Of a stretch of DNA of 49,473 bases, positions 15,821 through 26,168 are shown in pieces. Source of the stretch: Paracoccaceae bacterium (lineage in GTDB: Bacteria > Pseudomonadota > Alphaproteobacteria > Rhodobacterales > Rhodobacteraceae); assembly GCA_007695345.1 (NCBI GenBank), contig REDZ01000143.1, forward strand, positions 1-49,473. Direction: 5' to 3'. Below the pieces are notes generated by a model. That model made no database searches and was not told where the DNA came from. It worked only from the letters and a program-made list of their open reading frames with translations. Position numbers and translations under genes: made by a program. How positions within the stretch are numbered: position 1 is the first letter of the stretch; every line of letters begins with the position of its first letter.

Positions 15821-17410
15821 ATGACCGACCTTGCCCCGCTGAAACGCGCCTTGATCTCTGTCTCGGACAAGACCGGGCTGATCGACCTGGCCAAGGCGCT
15901 GGCCGCCCGCCAGATTGCGCTTGTGTCCACGGGCGGCACCGCGCGCGCACTGCGCGAGGCCGGGCTGAAGGTGCAGGATGTGGCCGATCTGACAGGCTAC
16001 CCCGAGATGATGGATGGCCGCGTCAAGACGTTGCACCCGGCAGTGCATGGCGGGCTGCTGGCGCTGCGCGAGGATGAGGCGCATCTGGGTGCGATGAAAG
16101 CGCATGGAATCGCGCCGATTGACCTGCTGGTGGTCAATCTGTATCCGTTCGAGGAAACTGTCGCGCGCGGTACCGATTATGCCGAGGCGGTCGAGAATAT
16201 CGATATCGGCGGCCCGGCGATGATCCGCGCGGCGGCCAAGAACCATGCGCATGTCACCGTCGTCACCGACCCAGAGGATTACATCCCCCTGCTGTCGGAG
16301 CTGGACGCGCAAGAGGGGCGCACGCGGCTTGCCTTTCGTCAGATGCAGGCGCAGCGCGCCTATGCGCGCACGGCGGCCTATGATGCGGCCGTTTCGACCT
16401 GGATGGCGGGGGCCATCGGGGTCGATGCCCCGCGTGGCCGCGTCTTTGCGGGCAAGCTGGCGCAGACCCTGCGTTATGGCGAGAACCCCCATCAGGCGGC
16501 CGCATTCTACCGCGACGGATCGGACCGGCCCGGTGTGGCCAATGCGATCCAGCATCAGGGCAAGGAACTGAGCTACAACAATATCAACGACACGGATGCC
16601 GCCTTTGAACTGGTCGCCGAATTCCTGCCCGCTGACGGTCCGGCCTGCGCGATCATCAAACATGCCAATCCTTGCGGGGTCGCGCGCGGCGCCACGCTGG
16701 CCGAGGCCTATTCCCGCGCCTATGATTGTGACCGCACCTCGGCCTTTGGCGGGATTGTGGCGCTGAATTCGCGGCTGGATCTGGCCACCGCGCAGGCGAT
16801 CACGGAGATTTTCGCCGAAGTCGTCATCGCGCCGGGCGCGGACGAGGATGCGATCGCCCATTTCGCCGCGAAAAAGAACCTGCGGCTGCTGACCACCAAG
16901 GGGCTGGCCAATCCGGCCGCGCCGGGACTGGCATGGCGCCAGGTCGCGGGCGGGTTTCTGGTGCAGGACCGCGACAATGGCGGGGTCCGTGCCGATGATC
17001 TGCGTGTCGTGACCAAACGCGCACCCACGGATGCGGAACTGGCCGATCTGCTGTTTGCCTGGAAGGTCGCCAAGCATGTGAAATCGAACGCCATTGTCTA
17101 TGCGCGCGATCAGGCCACGGTGGGGGTGGGCGCGGGCCAGATGAGCCGGGTCGATTCGAGCCGTATCGCCGCGCAGAAATCGCGCGACATGGCCGAGGCG
17201 CTGGGGCTGGATGCGCCGCTCACGCAAGGCTCTGTCGTGGCGTCGGATGCGTTCTTTCCCTTTCCCGACGGGCTGATGGCTGCCGCAGAGGCTGGCGCGA
17301 CCGCCATCATCCAGCCCGGCGGGTCAATGCGCGATGCCGATGTGATTGACGCTGCCGATGCGGCGGGGCTGGCCATGGTCTTTACCGGCCAGCGCCATTT
17401 CCGGCACTGA
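15821..17410 (+). CDS. purH: Bifunctional AICAR transformylase / IMP cyclohydrolase
   Basis: A 529-residue enzyme for the last two steps of IMP synthesis. The N-terminal MGS-like cyclohydrolase domain (about 1-145) opens with [20 protein letters not shown] and includes STGGTA and [15 protein letters not shown]. The C-terminal transformylase domain contains [14 protein letters not shown], then [15 protein letters not shown] and [14 protein letters not shown] with its Lys/His pair, and ends with [15 protein letters not shown] and [11 protein letters not shown]. The ATG is preceded by an AAGGA Shine-Dalgarno. The frame is complete and of typical length. Confidence 0.98.
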   Translation: MTDLAPLKRALISVSDKTGLIDLAKALAARQIALVSTGGTARALREAGLKVQDVADLTGYPEMMDGRVKTLHPAVHGGLLALREDEAHLGAMKAHGIAPIDLLVVNLYPFEETVARGTDYAEAVENIDIGGPAMIRAAAKNHAHVTVVTDPEDYIPLLSELDAQEGRTRLAFRQMQAQRAYARTAAYDAAVSTWMAGAIGVDAPRGRVFAGKLAQTLRYGENPHQAAAFYRDGSDRPGVANAIQHQGKELSYNNINDTDAAFELVAEFLPADGPACAIIKHANPCGVARGATLAEAYSRAYDCDRTSAFGGIVALNSRLDLATAQAITEIFAEVVIAPGADEDAIAHFAAKKNLRLLTTKGLANPAAPGLAWRQVAGGFLVQDRDNGGVRADDLRVVTKRAPTDAELADLLFAWKVAKHVKSNAIVYARDQATVGVGAGQMSRVDSSRIAAQKSRDMAEALGLDAPLTQGSVVASDAFFPFPDGLMAAAEAGATAIIQPGGSMRDADVIDAADAAGLAMVFTGQRHFRH

Positions 17411-17426
17411 CCGAAGGGGGCGTGGG

Positions 17427-17909
17427 ATGCGGCTTGCGACAGGGATGATCCTGCTGACTGCGACAGTCGATCAGGCCAGCAAATGGGCCGTGATCGACCG
17501 TATGGCGCTGGATCAGCGCCTGTTCGTGCCAGTGTTCGACCCCTATCTGAATTTCGTGATGGCATGGAACACAGGCATCAATTTCGGGCTGTTCGGGTCC
17601 GACAGCGATGCCATGCGCTACCTGCTGATCGCCATTGCGCTGATCATCTGCACCCTTGTCTGGATCTGGGTGCGCCGCGAAGGGGCGGGGCGCTGGATGC
17701 AGATAGGCGCGGGGCTGCTGATCGGGGGCGCATTGGGCAATGTGATCGACCGGCTGCGCTGGGGGGCGGTAGCAGATTTCATCAATATGTCGTGTTGCGG
17801 CATTTCCAACCCCTATGCCTTCAATATCGCCGATGCGGCCATCTTCGCCGGCGCGTTCGTGCTGATCGTGGCATCGGGGCGCAACCGCCCGTCGGGCGGG
17901 CCAGCCTGA
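17427..17909 (+). CDS. lspA: Lipoprotein signal peptidase (signal peptidase II)
   Basis: A 160-residue inner-membrane aspartyl protease that removes signal peptides from diacylated prolipoproteins. Four hydrophobic segments are visible (about residues 3-14, 40-57, 63-82 and 134-150). The catalytic Asp pair is Asp117 in VADFIN and Asp136 in FNIADAAI, 19 residues apart as in other LspA proteins; GNVIDR precedes them. I chose the ATG at 17427, preceded by a G-rich ribosome site; the frame extends upstream only within purH. The next gene encodes a lipoprotein, which would be one of its substrates. Confidence 0.93.
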   Translation: MRLATGMILLTATVDQASKWAVIDRMALDQRLFVPVFDPYLNFVMAWNTGINFGLFGSDSDAMRYLLIAIALIICTLVWIWVRREGAGRWMQIGAGLLIGGALGNVIDRLRWGAVADFINMSCCGISNPYAFNIADAAIFAGAFVLIVASGRNRPSGGPA

Positions 17910-17997
17910 GCGGGTCGCGTGCGAAAACGGGGGCGTGACGCGCGCGCCGCGATGCGCTAAGAGCAGAGTAAGACGACGAAGGGCAAAGGGGGTCCAA

Positions 17998-18522
17998 ATG
18001 GCAATCCGGCAGGTGATCTTGGCCACCATGGGCAGCGCCATGCTGACGCTGGCGGCGTGCTCGGGCCCTGATGATCCGATCCTGATGCATGCCGGATCGG
18101 AATCGCGCGCGCCGGATGAATTCGGGATTGTCCCGACCCGCCCGCTGGAGATGCCCGACAGCCTTGCTGAATTGCCCGCGCCCAACCCCGGCGGCGTGAA
18201 CCGGGTGGACCCACAGCCGCGCGCCGATGTGGCCCGCGCGCTGGGCGGCAGTGCCGCGGCGGCGACCGCGCCGGGTGCCGTGGATGGCGGAATCGTCAAC
18301 CATGTCAGCCGCTTCGGGCGTGACCAGGGCATCCGCGAGGAACTGGCCGCTGCCGATCTGGAACACCGCCAGCGCAACCGGGGTCGCGTGCTGGAACGGC
18401 TGTTCTCGGTGAATGTCTATCTTGATGCCTATCGCTCGATGTGGCTGGATAAGTATGCCGAACTGGACCGCTGGCGCCGCGCCGGGGTGCGCACCCCCTC
18501 GGCCCCGCCCCCGGCAGACTGA
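17998..18522 (+). CDS. DUF3035 lipoprotein, BamF-type
   Basis: A 174-residue protein with a lipoprotein signal peptide (hydrophobic core ATMGSAMLTL followed by lipobox LAAC, lipidated Cys at about 21). The mature N-terminus APDEFGIVPTRPLEMPDSLAELPAPNPG is the DUF3035 signature region. Alphaproteobacterial DUF3035 proteins have been described as BamF, an extra lipoprotein subunit of the outer-membrane beta-barrel assembly machine; that role is family knowledge, not visible here. It lies 88 bases downstream of lspA, the peptidase that would process it. The C-terminal half is helical and basic. Confidence 0.85.
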   Translation: MAIRQVILATMGSAMLTLAACSGPDDPILMHAGSESRAPDEFGIVPTRPLEMPDSLAELPAPNPGGVNRVDPQPRADVARALGGSAAAATAPGAVDGGIVNHVSRFGRDQGIREELAAADLEHRQRNRGRVLERLFSVNVYLDAYRSMWLDKYAELDRWRRAGVRTPSAPPPAD

Positions 18523-18593
18523 TCACATATCTTTTCGCTGCAATTCGCGCTATCATCTCTCATCGGCACTGGGCCGATTTGGGAGGAAGAACC

Positions 18594-19058
18594 ATGCTCA
18601 GAACTGCCTTTGTCGTGGCGGCATTATCCTTTGCCGTTGCCCCGGGCTGGGCCAACAGCGACAGCCATGACCATGACCACGACCACAGCGCTGTCGAGCG
18701 CACACCATCCCCCGAGGGGGCATCGGTCTATTTCATCAGTCCCACCGATGGCGACACCGTGTCAAACCCGGTCACATTCCGCTTCGGTGCACGCGGCATC
18801 GGGATCGCACCTGCGGGCGCGAACTGGCCCGATACCGGGCATCACCATATGCTGATCAATGTCGATCCGGCCGATCTGGACCTGAACGCCGATATGCCCT
18901 TTGACGACACGCATCTGCATTTCGGTGGTGGCCAGACCGAGACCACGCTGGAACTGCCCCCCGGCACACATACATTCGTGCTGGTCATGGCCGATGATTT
19001 CCACATCCCGCACGATCCGCCCCTGATTTCCGAAGTCATTACCGTGACTGTGGAATAA
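18594..19058 (+). CDS. DUF4399 domain-containing exported protein
   Basis: A 154-residue protein with a signal peptide (AFVVAALSFAVAPGWA, cleavage about residue 20). A His/Asp-rich patch follows (SHDHDHDHS), possibly metal-binding. The rest has the beta-rich DUF4399 pattern: VYFISPTDGDTVSNPV, then DTGHHHMLINVD, HLHFGGGQTETTLELPPGTH and VLVMADDFHIPHDPP. The ordered histidines recall copper-binding periplasmic proteins, but that is inference. A strong GGGAGGAAG Shine-Dalgarno selects the ATG at 18594. A perfect hairpin follows the stop. Confidence 0.88.
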   Translation: MLRTAFVVAALSFAVAPGWANSDSHDHDHDHSAVERTPSPEGASVYFISPTDGDTVSNPVTFRFGARGIGIAPAGANWPDTGHHHMLINVDPADLDLNADMPFDDTHLHFGGGQTETTLELPPGTHTFVLVMADDFHIPHDPPLISEVITVTVE

Positions 19059-19066
19059 TCCCCGGT

Positions 19067-19092
19067 CGCTGCCGGGCCAGCCCCCGGCAGCG
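19067..19092 (+). terminator. Hairpin after the DUF4399 gene
   Basis: CGCTGCCGGG (19067-19076) pairs perfectly with CCCGGCAGCG (19083-19092) over a six-base loop, starting eight bases after the DUF4399 stop. The following bases are CATTCCTC, not a T-run, so termination may be weak or need Rho. Confidence 0.5.
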
Positions 19093-19184
19093 CATTCCTC
19101 GCACAGCTACACAGTTGCGTGCATCCGCTTGATTCCGCCCCCCCCCGCGGTAGGTTGCGTGCAAACGCATTCCCCGGAGGCCCG

Positions 19185-20540
19185 ATGTTCGCACGATCCC
19201 TCTCTCTTGCAGCGCTGATCAGCCTTGCGCTGCTGCGCCCCGCCCATGCCGAACCTGTCACGCATTCCGTCCTTGATAACGGGCTCGAAGTTGTCGTGAT
19301 CGAGGATCGGCGCGCGCCTGTCGTGGTCAATATGGTATGGTACCGCGTCGGTGCTGCCGATGAACCGCCGGGACAGTCGGGCATTGCGCATTTTCTGGAA
19401 CATCTGATGTTCAAGGGCACTGACAGCATGGACCCGGGCGAGTTTTCGGCGGTGGTCGAGGCCAATGGCGGGCGCGACAATGCCTTCACGTCCTGGGATT
19501 ACACGGGCTATTTTCAGCGCGTGGCAGCGGACCGGCTGGATCTGATGATGCAGATGGAAGCCGATCGCATGCAGAACCTGGCCTTTACCGATGCCGAATG
19601 GCTGCCCGAACGCGATGTGATTCTGGAAGAACGCGGGCAGGTGCTGGAAAGCCGCGTTGGCGCGCAGTTCAATGAGGCGATGCTGGCCGCACTGTTCAAA
19701 TCGCATCCCTACGGTATTCCGATCATCGGCTGGCGGCACGAGATGGAAGAGCTGACTGATGACATGGCGATGGAGTTCTACCGCGCCCATTACGGCCCCA
19801 ACAACGCGATTGTCGTGATCGCGGGCGATGTCGATACGGATGAGGCAATGGCCAAGGCAGAGCGCTATTTCGGTGATATCCCGCCCAACCCGAATGTCAC
19901 CGACCCTGCCCGCCCGATGGAGCCGCCCCATCTGGCCGAGCGTCGCCTGACATTCGAGGATTCGCGCGTGGGCACGCCCACGGTCAGCCGCCTGTATCTC
20001 GCGCCGGCGCGCCAGTCGGGCGATCAGGCAGAAGCCGCATCGCTGCAGATGCTGGCGGCATTGCTGGGCGGCAGTTCCTCGACCTCGGTGCTGGAACGGC
20101 GGCTGCGCTTTGACGAGGGCATCGCGCTTTCGGCCTGGGCCAGCTACTTTGGCACGGCGCGCGATTACGGGCGGTTTTCGCTGGGGATCGCGCCGGTTGA
20201 TGGCGTCAGCCTGGAAGAGGCCGAGGCCGCGATGGACCGCGTTGTCGCCGAATTTCTGGAAGAAGGCGTCGATGACGCGCAGTTCGAGCGCGTGCGCCGT
20301 CAGGTCCGCGCGTCCGAGGTGTATGGTCTGGATGACACGCAGGGCCGCGCGCGCCAGTTCGGTGCCGCGCTGAGCATCGGTCTGACCGTGGATGATGTGA
20401 CCGGCTGGATCGACGCGCTGGACGCCGTAACGCCCGAGGATGTGATCGAAGCCGGGCAGATGCTGCTGGATCGCCGTGCTTCGGTCACCGGATATCTGAC
20501 CGCGCCTGATGACACCGAATCGGCGGAGTTGAGCCAATGA
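19185..20540 (+). CDS. M16 family zinc peptidase (active subunit type)
   Basis: A 451-residue pitrilysin-like peptidase with a signal peptide (SLAALISLALLRPAHA, cleavage about residue 22), so it acts in the periplasm. The inverted zinc motif HFLEH is at residues 69-73, and the third zinc ligand is Glu149 in VILEER, 77 residues after Glu72 as expected. A strong CCGGAGG Shine-Dalgarno selects the ATG at 19185. The stop overlaps the next gene, a second M16 homologue, in ATGA. The two probably form a heterodimer in which this protein supplies catalysis. Confidence 0.94.
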   Translation: MFARSLSLAALISLALLRPAHAEPVTHSVLDNGLEVVVIEDRRAPVVVNMVWYRVGAADEPPGQSGIAHFLEHLMFKGTDSMDPGEFSAVVEANGGRDNAFTSWDYTGYFQRVAADRLDLMMQMEADRMQNLAFTDAEWLPERDVILEERGQVLESRVGAQFNEAMLAALFKSHPYGIPIIGWRHEMEELTDDMAMEFYRAHYGPNNAIVVIAGDVDTDEAMAKAERYFGDIPPNPNVTDPARPMEPPHLAERRLTFEDSRVGTPTVSRLYLAPARQSGDQAEAASLQMLAALLGGSSSTSVLERRLRFDEGIALSAWASYFGTARDYGRFSLGIAPVDGVSLEEAEAAMDRVVAEFLEEGVDDAQFERVRRQVRASEVYGLDDTQGRARQFGAALSIGLTVDDVTGWIDALDAVTPEDVIEAGQMLLDRRASVTGYLTAPDDTESAELSQ

Positions 20541-21832
20541 AACGACTTGTTGCCCTGTTCATCCTGATCGCCGCCCCCCTGCGGGCCGAAGTTGATATAA
20601 CGCCCGTCACCTCGCCCTCGGGGCTGGAGGCCTGGCTGGTCGAGGAACGCTCGATCCCCTTTGTCGCGCTGGAACTGGTGTTCGAGGGGGGCGCCACGCT
20701 GGATGAGGACGACACGGCCGGCGCCGTCAACATGATGGCCGCACTTCTGAGCGAAGGGGCCGGTGATCTGGACGCGCAGGAATTCGCCATGCGCAGCGAA
20801 GAACTTGCCGCAAGGCTGAGTTTCGATGCAGGCCGCGACACCGTGAGCGTGACAGCGCGGTTCCTGACCGAGGATGCAGAGGCCGTGATCGACCATCTGC
20901 GGATGGCCCTGACCGAGCCGCGCTTTGACGAGGATGCCATCGAGCGCGTGCGTGCCCAGACGCTGGCCAGCCTGCGCCGTGATGAGCGTGACCCCAACAC
21001 GCTGGCTGCCCGCGCCTTTGCCAGCGCGGCCTTTGACGGGCATGCCTATGCCCGCCCCGCCAGCGGCACGCCCGACACGGTGGGCGCGCTGGATCGCGAT
21101 GCGCTGCGGGCCGCGCATGAGGGCGCCATCGCACGCGACCGGGTGCATATCGGCGCCGCAGGCGATATCGATGCCGACACGCTTGGTACGCTGCTGGATC
21201 GTCTGTTCGACGGCATCCCTGACGCAGGCGCCGCTATCCCCGACCGCGTCAGCTTTCAGGCCGATCCGGGGGTCGAGGTGATCAGTTTTGACGGGCCGCA
21301 GACAGTCATTGCCTTTGGCCATGCGGGCATTCCGCGCGATGATCCGGATTTCCTGAGCGCCTTTGTCGCGAACGAGATTTTCGGGGGTGGCCGCTTCGGC
21401 ACCCGCCTGATGCGCAGCCTGCGCGAGGAACGCGGCCTGACCTACGGGATCGGGTCTTTCCTGTCCTCTGGCCTGTTGGGCGACAGCTATCAGGGCCGTC
21501 TGTCCACCGATAACGCCAATGTCGAGGTCGTGATGGACCTGTTGCGTGAGGAATGGACCCGCATCGCTGAGGACGGCGTGACCGAGGAGGAACTGGACCG
21601 TATCGTGACCTATCTGACCGGGGCCTACCCGCTGCGCTTTGATGGCAATGGCTCCATCGCGTCGATCATGGCGTCCATGCAGTATCAGGGGTTTGACATT
21701 GATTACGTCAATATCCGCAATGATCTGATCCGCGATCTGACGCTGGATGAGGTCAATGACGTGGCCGCGCGGCTGTTCGATCCCGATGCGCTGGTCTTCT
21801 TTGCCGTGGGCCAGCCGGTTGGCGTGAACTGA
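20537..21832 (+). CDS. M16 family peptidase homologue, zinc motif absent
   Basis: A 431-residue M16-fold protein with its own signal peptide ([15 protein letters not shown], about residues 3-17). In place of HxxEH it has VNMMA (about residues 64-68), so it cannot bind the catalytic zinc. The C-terminal half keeps the family pattern: [26 protein letters not shown] (split here by description, about residues 279-304) with the R/Y substrate-binding pair. It is coupled to the active partner by a 4-base overlap. By analogy with mitochondrial processing peptidase alpha/beta and other tandem M16 pairs it probably serves as the substrate-holding subunit. Substrate unknown. Confidence 0.92.
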   Translation: MKRLVALFILIAAPLRAEVDITPVTSPSGLEAWLVEERSIPFVALELVFEGGATLDEDDTAGAVNMMAALLSEGAGDLDAQEFAMRSEELAARLSFDAGRDTVSVTARFLTEDAEAVIDHLRMALTEPRFDEDAIERVRAQTLASLRRDERDPNTLAARAFASAAFDGHAYARPASGTPDTVGALDRDALRAAHEGAIARDRVHIGAAGDIDADTLGTLLDRLFDGIPDAGAAIPDRVSFQADPGVEVISFDGPQTVIAFGHAGIPRDDPDFLSAFVANEIFGGGRFGTRLMRSLREERGLTYGIGSFLSSGLLGDSYQGRLSTDNANVEVVMDLLREEWTRIAEDGVTEEELDRIVTYLTGAYPLRFDGNGSIASIMASMQYQGFDIDYVNIRNDLIRDLTLDEVNDVAARLFDPDALVFFAVGQPVGVN

Positions 21833-21872
21833 CGCTTGGCAGCGGTCGGGGCGTCATGCTATATCCGGTAGC

Positions 21873-23705
21873 ATGAATGCCCCAGACCGCAAGATACGCC
21901 CGGAAATCCACCAGCTTGATGAAGCTGCCGTCAACCGCATTGCGGCGGGCGAAGTGGTCGAGCGCCCGGCCTCTGCTGTCAAGGAACTGGTGGAAAACGC
22001 CCTTGATGCCGGGGCGCAGCGGATCGAGATCGGCTTTGCCGATGGCGGCAAGACGCTGATCCGCGTGCGCGATGACGGCCATGGCATGACGCCCGAGGAC
22101 CTGCCGGTTGCGCTGTCGCGCCATGCGACCTCCAAGATCGACGGGTCCGACCTGCTCAATATCCGCAGCTTCGGCTTTCGTGGAGAGGCGCTGCCCTCGC
22201 TGGGTGCTGTGGGCCGCCTGACCATCACGTCGCGTGCCCGAGGGGCCGAAGGCGCGCGCATCAGCGTCAGCGGCGGGCGCATCACCCCCGCCCGTCCCGA
22301 CGCCGCGCCCTATGGCACCTGTGTCGAGTTGCGCGACCTGTTCCATGCCACGCCCGCGCGGCTGAAATTTCTGCGCAGCGACCGGGCCGAAGCGCAGGCC
22401 ATCGGCGATGTGATCCGCCGCCTTGCGCTGTCAGAACCGCATGTCGGGTTCACGCTGACCGACCTGTCGGGCGATCGCGCGCGCGATATCCTGCGGCTGG
22501 ACCCGGCGCAGGGCGCGCTGTTCGACGCGCTGGAAGAGCGTGTTGCCGCGATTCTGGGGCGCGCGTTCACCGATAATGCCCTGTGCATCAATGCCACGCG
22601 CGACGGGCTGCGCCTGACCGGATTTGCCGGCCTGCCCACCTATTCGCGCGGGGCGGCTGTTGCGCAATATCTCAGCGTCAATGGCCGCCCGGTGCGCGAC
22701 AAGCTGTTGGTCGGCGCGTTGCGCGCGGCCTATGCCGATGTGCTGGCGCGCGACCGGCATCCGGTCGTGGTGCTGGATATCGCCTGCGCGCCGGACCTGG
22801 TGGATGTGAATGTGCACCCCGCGAAATCCGAAGTGCGCTTTCGCGATCCGGGGCTGGCGCGGGGGCTGGTGGTGTCCGGCCTGCGGCATGCGCTGGCCGA
22901 AGGGGGGCATCGCGCGTCCTCGACCGTGGGGGGCGCGATGCTGGGCGCGATGGCCCCCTCGCCCGGTCCGCGCAGCTACCAGATGGACCGACCCTCGGGT
23001 GCCAGTTTGCGTGCGGCCTATAGCCTGCAAGCCCCGGCAGAGGCTGGCGCGGCAGAGGCCCCCGCGCTTTGGGACGCGCCGGTCGCCGCGCGCAGTGATC
23101 CCGAACCCGAAGAGGGGCCACAGGATGCGCCGCTGGGCGCTGCCCGCGCGCAACTGCATGAGAATTACATCATCGCACAGACCGCGCGCGGCATGGTCAT
23201 CGTCGATCAGCACGCCGCGCATGAGCGGCTGGTTTATGAACGGCTGAAGCGCGCGCGCGACGCGAACGGGGTCGCCGCGCAGGCGCTGTTGATCCCCGAG
23301 ATTGTCGAGCTTGGCGCGCAAGAGGCCGCGCAACTGCTGGAACTCGCGCCCGATCTGGCACGGCTGGGGCTGGTGATCGAAAGTTTTGGTGGCAATGCCG
23401 TGGTCCTGCGCGAGACTCCGGCGATCCTTGGCACGCTGGATGCGCAGGCGCTGATCCGCGACATTCTGGACGATCTGACCGATCTGGGCGCCTCGGCGCA
23501 GCTGGAGGCCCGGATCGATGCTGTGCTGTCGCGCATGGCCTGCCATGGGTCGGTCCGCTCGGGCCGCCGGATGCGCGCGGAAGAGATGAATGCGCTGTTG
23601 CGCGAGATGGAAGCGACGCCCCATTCCGGCCAATGCAACCATGGCCGCCCCACCTATGTCGAACTGAGCCTTGCACAGATCGAAACCCTGTTCGGGCGCA
23701 GATGA
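21873..23705 (+). CDS. mutL: DNA mismatch repair protein MutL (endonuclease type)
   Basis: A 610-residue MutL. The N-terminal GHKL ATPase has the [20 protein letters not shown] segment start, NALDAG, DDGHGM and [15 protein letters not shown] low-complexity linker (about 350-420) leads to the dimerisation/endonuclease domain with [12 protein letters not shown] near residue 443, matching the DQHA(X)2E(X)4E nuclease metal motif. The C-terminal [11 protein letters not shown] and [11 protein letters not shown] supply the other metal-site residues. It therefore nicks DNA itself, as expected in a lineage without MutH. It overlaps rmuC by four bases. Confidence 0.97.
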   Translation: MNAPDRKIRPEIHQLDEAAVNRIAAGEVVERPASAVKELVENALDAGAQRIEIGFADGGKTLIRVRDDGHGMTPEDLPVALSRHATSKIDGSDLLNIRSFGFRGEALPSLGAVGRLTITSRARGAEGARISVSGGRITPARPDAAPYGTCVELRDLFHATPARLKFLRSDRAEAQAIGDVIRRLALSEPHVGFTLTDLSGDRARDILRLDPAQGALFDALEERVAAILGRAFTDNALCINATRDGLRLTGFAGLPTYSRGAAVAQYLSVNGRPVRDKLLVGALRAAYADVLARDRHPVVVLDIACAPDLVDVNVHPAKSEVRFRDPGLARGLVVSGLRHALAEGGHRASSTVGGAMLGAMAPSPGPRSYQMDRPSGASLRAAYSLQAPAEAGAAEAPALWDAPVAARSDPEPEEGPQDAPLGAARAQLHENYIIAQTARGMVIVDQHAAHERLVYERLKRARDANGVAAQALLIPEIVELGAQEAAQLLELAPDLARLGLVIESFGGNAVVLRETPAILGTLDAQALIRDILDDLTDLGASAQLEARIDAVLSRMACHGSVRSGRRMRAEEMNALLREMEATPHSGQCNHGRPTYVELSLAQIETLFGRR

Positions 23706-24772
23706 GCCTTGCCTGGGATGATCCGCTGACCCTGGCACTGGGGCTTGGGCTGGTGGCGCTGGTGATCCTGTGGCGGCTGGCGCGGGTGCTGGGGCCGCTG
23801 GCCGGGAAGTTGAGCGTTCTGGACACGCGGCTGGGTGCGCTGAATAGCGCGCAGCAGCAACTCGAGGGGCGGCTGGATCAGGTCGCGCAAAGCCAGACGC
23901 AGGTGGTGGGGCTGGTCGAGGCGCGGCTGGCCGATATGGGCCGTTACATGGGTGACACTCTGGCGGGCAATGCACAGGTGACGGCATCGAGCATGGGGGC
24001 ACTGCGCGAACGGCTGGCCGTGATCGATGCGGCACAGGCCAAGATCGAAGCGCTGTCGGGCGATGTTTTGGGCTTGCAGGACATCCTGTCGAACAAGCAG
24101 GCGCGCGGTGCGTTTGGCGAGGTCCAGTTGGAAGGGCTCTTGTCGGACGCGCTGCCGCCCGACGCCTATCGTCTGCAGGCCACGCTGTCGAACGGGCGGC
24201 GCGTGGATGCGCTGATCGCGTTGCCGCAGCCGCTTGCGGTGGATGCCAAATTCCCGCTCGAGGCCTGGCAGGCGCTGAATACGGCCGAGGATGAGGGCGC
24301 GCGCAGCACTGCCCGGCGCGCGCTGGCGGGTGCGTTGCGCACCCATATCCGCGCGATTTCCGAGCGCTACGTCCTGCCCGGAGAGACGGCAGAGGGCGCG
24401 CTGATGTTCCTGCCCTCGGAAGCGATCTATGCCGAGATCCATGCCCGCATGGCCGATGTGCTGCGCGAGAGTTTCGCCGCGCGCGTCTGGATCGTGTCAC
24501 CCGCGACGATGATGGCCACGCTGAACACGCTGCGCGCGGTGATGAAGGATCTGCGCCTGCGCGACGAGGCCCGCGCCGTGCGCCGCGAGATCCAGCTGCT
24601 GGTCGCGGATGCCGAGCGACTGGGCACGCGGGTCGGGCGACTGGAGAGCCACTTCGCGCAGGTGCAGGGCGATCTGGCCGACATCCGTGTGTCCGCCGAC
24701 AAGATCATGCGCCGGGGCGCGCGGCTGGATGATTTCGATTTCGCACGCGAGGCCGCACCTGCCCGCGATTGA
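23702..24772 (+). CDS. rmuC: DNA recombination protein RmuC
   Basis: A 356-residue protein. A single N-terminal transmembrane helix (about residues 9-28, [18 protein letters not shown]) precedes a coiled coil (about 30-125). The RmuC nuclease-like domain follows, with [18 protein letters not shown], then [12 protein letters not shown] and [14 protein letters not shown]. RmuC restrains rearrangements at inverted repeats by an unknown nuclease-like mechanism. The ATG at 23702 overlaps the mutL stop in ATGA, placing two genome-stability genes in one unit. The frame is open upstream within mutL, but the helix begins at this ATG. Confidence 0.92.
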   Translation: MSLAWDDPLTLALGLGLVALVILWRLARVLGPLAGKLSVLDTRLGALNSAQQQLEGRLDQVAQSQTQVVGLVEARLADMGRYMGDTLAGNAQVTASSMGALRERLAVIDAAQAKIEALSGDVLGLQDILSNKQARGAFGEVQLEGLLSDALPPDAYRLQATLSNGRRVDALIALPQPLAVDAKFPLEAWQALNTAEDEGARSTARRALAGALRTHIRAISERYVLPGETAEGALMFLPSEAIYAEIHARMADVLRESFAARVWIVSPATMMATLNTLRAVMKDLRLRDEARAVRREIQLLVADAERLGTRVGRLESHFAQVQGDLADIRVSADKIMRRGARLDDFDFAREAAPARD

Positions 24773-24824
24773 TCCTGCGCATGCCTGCATTACCTGCGCA
24801 ATCTCGACGACAGGAGGGCAGGGG

Positions 24825-26042
24825 ATGCAGTTCGGACCGGCAACGCGGGCAGAGGGGCTGGCGCGCATGGCGGCGTTTGTCCCGCGCATGGGCCGACACT
24901 ATGCGGCCCAGCGCAATTTCGACCGCGGGGCGGGACGGCACCAATCCGTGTCATGCCTGTCGCCCTGGCTGCGGCGGCGGCTGATCACCGAGGAAGAGGT
25001 CGCGGCCGCGGCGATTGATGCACATGGGCCGGAGGGCGCCGAAAAATTCGTGCAAGAAGTGATCTGGCGCGGCTATTTCAAGGGCTGGCTGGAGCGGCGG
25101 CCGGGCATCTGGGCGGCCTATCGCGACGGGCTGGCGCGTGACCTGGAGGCGCTGGCGAATGATGCCGGGCTGCGCGCGCGGGTCGAGGCGGCCGAGGCGG
25201 GGGCCACGGGGATCGACTGTTTCGATGCCTGGGCGCATGAATTGGTCGCGACAGGGTATCTGCACAATCACGCACGGATGTGGTTTGCCTCTCTCTGGAT
25301 ATTCACCTTGCGGCTGCCCTGGCGGTTGGGCGCGGATTTCTTCTACCGGCATCTGCTGGATGGTGATCCGGCCTCGAACACGCTGTCCTGGCGCTGGGTG
25401 GCGGGGCTGCATACGCGCGGGAAATTCTATGAGGCGAAGGCCTGGAATATCGCGAAATACACGGACCAGCGCTTTGCGCCGGACCCGAGTGATCTGGCCG
25501 AAGTGACGGCCGGGCTGGAAGATGACGAACCCGAGGGCCTGCCCGCACCCACACCCCTGCGCCGCCCCCATGCGCCCGATTCAGGCGCCCCGACAGCATT
25601 GCTGATTACCGAGGAAGAGTGCTGCCCCGAGGCGTTTGATCTGGCGCGGTTTGACATCCGCGCAGTTGCGACGCTGGCTGCGTCGCAATTGCGCAGCCCG
25701 CGCGGGGTGGCAGAGCATGTGGCGGAGTTCGAGACCGGGGCATTGCGCGATGCAGCGGCGCGTATGGGCGGTGCGGACACGGTGCTGCGTGCCGGGGCCC
25801 CCGAGGATCTGGCGCATTGGGCCGCAGCGGCCGGAGCGCGCCAGATCGTGACCGGCTTTGTGCCCGAGGGCCCGCTGCGCGACTGGCTGCGCGACGCGGC
25901 CCCTGCGCTGGAAGCGGCCGGGGTCACGCTGTGCGAGTTGCAGCGTGACTGGGATCTGGCGATCTGGCCCCATGCGACGGCGGGGTTTTTCAAGGTGAAG
26001 AAGCGCATTCCGACAATCATCACGCAGCGACAGTTGCTGTGA
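24825..26042 (+). CDS. Photolyase/cryptochrome-like FAD-binding protein with C-terminal Rossmann-like domain
   Basis: A 405-residue protein. Residues about 1-225 match the FAD-binding half of photolyases: WLRRRLITEEEV, then FVQEVIWRGYFKG, the stretch from HNHARMWFASLW (147-158) to FFYRHLLDGDPASNTLSWRW (172-191), and NIAKYTDQRF. The usual N-terminal antenna domain is absent. Instead residues about 256-395 form an alpha/beta domain (ALLITEEE, then TVLRAGAPEDLAHWAAAAGA, RQIVTGFVPEGPLRDWL and WPHATAGFFKVKKRIP) whose order of strands resembles that antenna domain moved to the C-terminus. An AGGAGG Shine-Dalgarno selects the ATG at 24825. DNA repair or light sensing are both possible; the substrate is not determined. 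Confidence 0.85.
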   Translation: MQFGPATRAEGLARMAAFVPRMGRHYAAQRNFDRGAGRHQSVSCLSPWLRRRLITEEEVAAAAIDAHGPEGAEKFVQEVIWRGYFKGWLERRPGIWAAYRDGLARDLEALANDAGLRARVEAAEAGATGIDCFDAWAHELVATGYLHNHARMWFASLWIFTLRLPWRLGADFFYRHLLDGDPASNTLSWRWVAGLHTRGKFYEAKAWNIAKYTDQRFAPDPSDLAEVTAGLEDDEPEGLPAPTPLRRPHAPDSGAPTALLITEEECCPEAFDLARFDIRAVATLAASQLRSPRGVAEHVAEFETGALRDAAARMGGADTVLRAGAPEDLAHWAAAAGARQIVTGFVPEGPLRDWLRDAAPALEAAGVTLCELQRDWDLAIWPHATAGFFKVKKRIPTIITQRQLL

Positions 26043-26099
26043 CGAACAGTGCGCCAGGTCTGATCAAATTGTGCGGCTGCGCCGCAGGTTTATCTGTCA

Positions 26100-26134
26100 C
26101 GCCCTGCCTTGCGGCAGGGCGTTCCGGTTTTTTT
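26100..26134 (+). terminator. Intrinsic terminator after the photolyase-like gene
   Basis: CGCCCTGCC (26100-26108) pairs perfectly with GGCAGGGCG (26113-26121) over a TTGC loop, followed six bases later by seven T residues. It ends transcription of the photolyase-like gene before the convergent mcd gene. A smaller GCGGC/GCCGC hairpin precedes it near 26073. Confidence 0.8.
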
Positions 26135-26168
26135 GAGTATTTCCGGCAAGATGAAGTCGGCAGCGGTG

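Noticed and set aside
13918-15939. Long minus-strand open frame (673 codons) opposite the heparinase-fold gene
   Set aside because: It is a shadow frame produced by high third-position GC. Its protein is rich in His, Arg and Gln with no recognisable motif, while the plus strand carries a clear family match.
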